Assembly (NCBI GenBank): GCA_964562015.1
Contig: CAZLRH010000003.1
Location: 186,001 to 250,000, forward strand
DNA: 64,000 nt
Reading direction: 5' to 3'
Source: CAZLRH01 sp964562015
GTDB taxonomy: Bacteria; Verrucomicrobiota; Verrucomicrobiia; Opitutales; JABDGR01
Shown: positions 60,938-64,000 of the stretch, piece by piece
How positions within the stretch are numbered: position 1 is the stretch's first letter
Layout of the letters: every line of letters begins with the position of its first letter
Position numbers and translations under genes: made by a program
The notes under the pieces: generated by a model
What the model saw: only the letters and a program-made list of their open reading frames with translations
Told to the model about the DNA's origin: nothing
Databases searched by the model: none

Positions 60938-61738
60938 TTATGGCCTATTTGAAATAGATGCAGCGAGCATCCTACTAAATTGCTCCGGTGTCCATCCTAC
61001 CAAATCGGAAACTTGGCCATCACCAATTTCGACGATGCGATGCTGGCCGTCTGTCCGCTTAACCACATCTATCGAATAAAATCTACTTGGTATGCGCTTG
61101 GCGCATTCATTAACTATGGCAGGGACTCCCGGCGAGATCCCATGCGGCTGGCGATCGAGCACAAAATAGCGTTGTTCGGTCTCCGTAAAATAATTTTCAA
61201 CCCGTCGAACACAGAAACCACCTTCAATCGTGCCACGAAAACGGCGCATTTCCGCAGCCACCATGGTGACTTGTTCCGGTTTTGAGATGCGAGAGCCAAT
61301 CGAGGTTTTAAGTGACTTCACGTAGTCCTTAATGAAATATTCTGGCCAATCCAGCCTTCGTAATTCCAGCTCTAATTCACAATTTGAAGGATATACACGT
61401 GTCTCGGGCGTTAATTCACTTATGAGCGGGTACCAATTAGGCAGGTAATGCGTCGCAAGGTATGACTGCACGTCGGTAAAGGGTTCAACCCCGCAACCTA
61501 ACAAGGCAGCGGTCAATGACTCATAGTCTGTGGCTGAAAGCATCCAACCGCGGTAGAGAATTTTAACGCCGTGTGGTAAGGGGGGAAATGGGCGAAAAGA
61601 TCCGATTTGAAAATCTTCCAACGAGAAGAGAGACACGTTGAAGCCGACCAACCTAACAGCTTCCACCTCAGCCAAATATTGTTCGTCTGGCTGCTTTAGT
61701 CGCAGAGGATTGCTAGGGTAAAGTAGGTGTACTGGCAT
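60938..61738 (-). CDS. ATP-grasp domain protein, probably acquired
   Basis: The 266-residue protein fits the ATP-grasp fold of the DUF4343 type: FIKDYVKSLKTSIGS as the first Lys strand, then GGFCVRRVENYF, RYFVLDRQPHG, and RIVEIGDGQVSDLVGW carrying the metal-binding Glu and Asp/Asn site. The substrate is unknown. The gene and its edges have visibly lower G+C and different codon use than its neighbours glpK and xseA, so it looks transferred. ATG 61738 is used. Confidence 0.72.
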   Translation of the reverse strand: MPVHLLYPSNPLRLKQPDEQYLAEVEAVRLVGFNVSLFSLEDFQIGSFRPFPPLPHGVKILYRGWMLSATDYESLTAALLGCGVEPFTDVQSYLATHYLPNWYPLISELTPETRVYPSNCELELELRRLDWPEYFIKDYVKSLKTSIGSRISKPEQVTMVAAEMRRFRGTIEGGFCVRRVENYFTETEQRYFVLDRQPHGISPGVPAIVNECAKRIPSRFYSIDVVKRTDGQHRIVEIGDGQVSDLVGWTPEQFSRMLAASISNRP

Positions 61739-61780
61739 ACGAATGATCAATTAATTTTCAAGTGTGGCATTCTCATCCAA

Positions 61781-63064
61781 TTAATCCGCCACCAATCCCG
61801 CTTCCCCATCCGCGAAGCGGGCGCGGACTTTTTGGCCGGAGGTGAGTTGGGCGCGGCGGGTAAGGGGCGTGCCGGTGTGGTCCGAGAGGAGGACAAAGCC
61901 GCGGGCGAGCACGCGTTCGACGCCGGCGGCGGCGATGCGTTGTTCCAGTCCTTCGAGCCGGGCGCGTTCCACCGGCAGGCGGGCCACGGGCGAATGCGCC
62001 ATGAGCGCGGCGGCGGTGTGATGCAGGGCGTCGCGGCGTTCATGGATGGTTTCGCGCAACTGCAAATGCATCCGTCCCGCGCAGTCATCCAGCCGCAAGT
62101 GCGCCTGTTCCATCCAGCGGCGCGGCGACACCGCCTGCCAGCGGTGCGCGTACAATTCCAAATCCGCCCGGCGCTGCTGCAACATGTTTTCGACAAAATT
62201 ATGCAGGGCCAGCGCAAGGGTGGTGACGCCTTCGATTTGTTCGAGGTGTGCGCTGGAGATGAGTTCGGCGGCGGCGGAGGGCGTTTCCGCGCGGCGGTCG
62301 GCGGCGAAATCGCAGAGCGTGAAATCCGTCTCGTGTCCGACCGCGGAAATGACGGGCACCGGGCAGGTGGCGACGGCCCGCACCAGCGCTTCATCATTGA
62401 ACGCCCACAAATCTTCCAGGCTGCCGCCGCCGCGCCCAATCACCAGGAGATCAAAAATCTTCAACCGCCCGGCGCGCGCCAGTTGCGCGGTCATCTCTGG
62501 CGCGGCTTCGCGGCCCTGCACTTTAGCAGGGAGAATGACGAGCTGGCCCGTCCACCCGCGCCGCCGCAAGATGCTGATAAAATCCCGCACCGCCGCGCCA
62601 TCGGGCGAGGTGATGAAACCAATAATCCGCGGGCGGGTGGGCAGCGGGCGCTTCTTCGCGGCGTCGAACAAACCCTCGCCCGCGAGCTTCGCCTTGAGGC
62701 GGTCGAATTCCTGCCGCAGCCGGCCGATGCCATCTTCGAGCACGAACCGCACGACGAGCTGGTACGCGCCGCGCGGCTCGTAAATCGAGATTTGCCCGTA
62801 GGCGAGCAATTGCATGCCCTCGCGCAATTCCAATTCCGTGCGCATCGCGCTGCCGCGAAAAAACACGCACGGCAACTGGCTGTCCGCATCCTTCAGCGTA
62901 AAATAAACATGGCCGCTGGCCTGGCGGCGCAGGTTCGAGACCTCGCCGCGAATCCAAATCTCCGGCACCGCCGCTTCGAGGACGGATTTGAGGCGGCGGG
63001 TGAGTTCGCCGACCGTCAGCACGCGCGCGGGATCAAGCGCCGGAGTGGGGGCCGGGAGTTTCAT
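61781..63064 (-). CDS. xseA: Exodeoxyribonuclease VII large subunit
   Basis: The 427-residue nuclease subunit begins with an OB-fold (VLTVGELTRRLKSVLEAAVPE, WIRGEVSNLRR) and has the diagnostic LLVIGRGGGSLEDLWAFND and SAVGHETDFTLCDFAADRRA. It degrades single-stranded DNA with XseB, which is not in this window. It overlaps the VTT gene by 32 bases, which suggests translational coupling. Confidence 0.94.
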   Translation of the reverse strand: MKLPAPTPALDPARVLTVGELTRRLKSVLEAAVPEIWIRGEVSNLRRQASGHVYFTLKDADSQLPCVFFRGSAMRTELELREGMQLLAYGQISIYEPRGAYQLVVRFVLEDGIGRLRQEFDRLKAKLAGEGLFDAAKKRPLPTRPRIIGFITSPDGAAVRDFISILRRRGWTGQLVILPAKVQGREAAPEMTAQLARAGRLKIFDLLVIGRGGGSLEDLWAFNDEALVRAVATCPVPVISAVGHETDFTLCDFAADRRAETPSAAAELISSAHLEQIEGVTTLALALHNFVENMLQQRRADLELYAHRWQAVSPRRWMEQAHLRLDDCAGRMHLQLRETIHERRDALHHTAAALMAHSPVARLPVERARLEGLEQRIAAAGVERVLARGFVLLSDHTGTPLTRRAQLTSGQKVRARFADGEAGLVAD

Positions 63065-63782
63065 CGGAAGTGGGCGGCTGTTGGGCGGCGTCGCGGGCGC
63101 GGCGGGTGTTGTACATCGTCTTGGCGATGTGCGCGAGGAGGGTCATCGCCACAATGACGCAAATTCCGACAATGAGCAATCCGCTGTCGCCTTTGAACAG
63201 GGCGTCACCCGCGACCACGAAGCCGGTGGCAAAGAGCATTTGCGGCGGCAGCGAATAGCAAAAATACGGGCGAAACGGAATGCCCGCCACGGCGAGCAAA
63301 AGATTTTGCACAATCAGCGGCGGGCCCGGCAGCACGCGCGTGAGGATGACCAGCCGCCAGATTTCTCCCGGCGGCACCTCCGGCAGGCGGAGATTGCGCC
63401 GCCCCAGCCAGCGGGTGATTGGCCCGCGGAGCCATTGCGCGCCGATGACATACCCGAAGGCAATGTTCAGCGCCAAGCCCAGCCAGCTCCAGATCAAGGG
63501 CGACCACCACGAACCGCCGCTTTTTTGTCCGTAGGCCGCGGCCGCCGCGAGATACAGCAGCGAACTCGGGATGCCAAAGTACGGCAGAATTGCGAAGCCC
63601 AGCACGAACACCAGCGGATGCACCGACGCGCACCAGGTGGTCACCATATTCATCCCGTCCTTGATTTGCGCCACGCTTACATTTTGCAGCAGGAACCAAC
63701 CGGCAAATGCCGCCAGGAACAAGCCGAGCAGGGCCAGCACGAGGTGCTGGCGAGTGAGGCGCAGGGCGGAAAGCGAGGGCAT
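63033..63782 (-). CDS. VTT/SNARE-associated (TVP38-like) membrane protein
   Basis: The 249-residue protein has about five membrane helices and the VTT pattern ILPYFGIPSSLLYLAAAAAYG then RLVILTRVLPGPPLIVQNLLLAVAG, with the proline-rich half-helix in VLPGPP. TVP38/TMEM64-like proteins are thought to act in lipid scrambling or transport. It is upstream of xseA and overlaps it. Confidence 0.82.
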   Translation of the reverse strand: MPSLSALRLTRQHLVLALLGLFLAAFAGWFLLQNVSVAQIKDGMNMVTTWCASVHPLVFVLGFAILPYFGIPSSLLYLAAAAAYGQKSGGSWWSPLIWSWLGLALNIAFGYVIGAQWLRGPITRWLGRRNLRLPEVPPGEIWRLVILTRVLPGPPLIVQNLLLAVAGIPFRPYFCYSLPPQMLFATGFVVAGDALFKGDSGLLIVGICVIVAMTLLAHIAKTMYNTRRARDAAQQPPTSDETPGPHSGA

Positions 63783-64000
63783 GGGAGGGGCGCGACGGTA
63801 GCAAAGCGGCGGTTACGCTGTCGAACGCATAAACCTTCGGGCATTATTTCAACCAAGGTGGAGCGAGCACTCCGTGCTCTCCTTTAGATGAGAAAAGCGC
63901 GCACGCCTTCGACGATGCTGAGCCCCGAAGCGCGCGCGTTCCACGTTATAAAATCTCCCGCGCAAAAATAATCGCGCTGGGTTCGCGCCGGCCCTGGCCG
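63783..64000 (-). other. Right edge: inverted repeat and 3' end of a leftward gene in an undecided frame
   Basis: A hairpin GAGCAC...GTGCTC lies near 63864-63879 within a GGTGGAGCG-type repeat. Two leftward frames reach the right edge: one ends at the TAA 63946-63948 and reads RREPSAIIFAREIL, the other ends at TAA 63884-63886 and reads GLSIVEGVRAFLI. Either could be the end of a gene outside the window; neither family is recognised. Confidence 0.35.

Overview
The window looks like chromosomal DNA from a G+C-rich bacterium of the Verrucomicrobiota, most like the Opitutaceae. This is inferred from hopanoid genes, secreted proteins with T5SS/PEP-CTERM-type repeats and Ig-like tails, long tandem helical-repeat exported proteins, and intergenic spaces packed with palindromic repeat families. 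No rRNA, tRNA, CRISPR array, phage or insertion sequence with a transposase was recognised. Genes lie on both strands in short operons.

Region by region: 1-150 is the 3' end of a DpnI/Dam-replacing-type gene. 510-5694 is a hopanoid block (hpnH, hpnG, a membrane protein, shc). 5758-6420 holds a dead toxin-antitoxin pair. 6518-9238 is a large hybrid sensor kinase. 9627-16002 has an HNH nuclease, a PadR/HAAS-type regulator-membrane pair, a hydrolase and two RNA methyltransferases. 16004-24735 has secreted Ig-domain proteins, coaD, pgsA-pgpA, a NIF3-like protein, a HAD phosphatase and a papain-like protease. 24748-29583 has a membrane glycosyltransferase-like gene running into a leftward type III polyketide synthase operon (synthase, flavin oxidoreductase, methyltransferase). 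29726-35029 has sufS-sufU, hisF, a response regulator and a GspE/PilB ATPase. 35042-35658 is an intact mazEF-type pair with a palindromic operator candidate. 35659-41766 has folC, pyrG, an aminotransferase with a palindromic element embedded in frame, and hflX. 41934-53329 is mixed housekeeping (AsmA-like, HAD, thiE, prmA, a CADD/PqqC-like protein, argS, an FKBP isomerase, a small tyrosine phosphatase). 53700-58783 is an ECF sigma/anti-sigma-like operon followed by two tandem-repeat paralogues. 59354-63782 has glpK, an AT-richer ATP-grasp gene that looks acquired, xseA and a VTT membrane protein.

The strongest unusual signal is in the repeats. At least five intergenic spaces contain nested palindromes, in which an outer inverted pair encloses an inner inverted pair, and inner and outer modules can be exchanged. 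A different hairpin element occurs complete in one spacer and again inside the aminotransferase reading frame, where it adds about 33 residues. Other notable points are a CADD-like protein that keeps the Tyr and Lys used for para-aminobenzoate synthesis but whose N-terminus appears frameshifted, a toxin-antitoxin pair with both genes broken, and a duplicated HAAS-type domain in the PadR partner.
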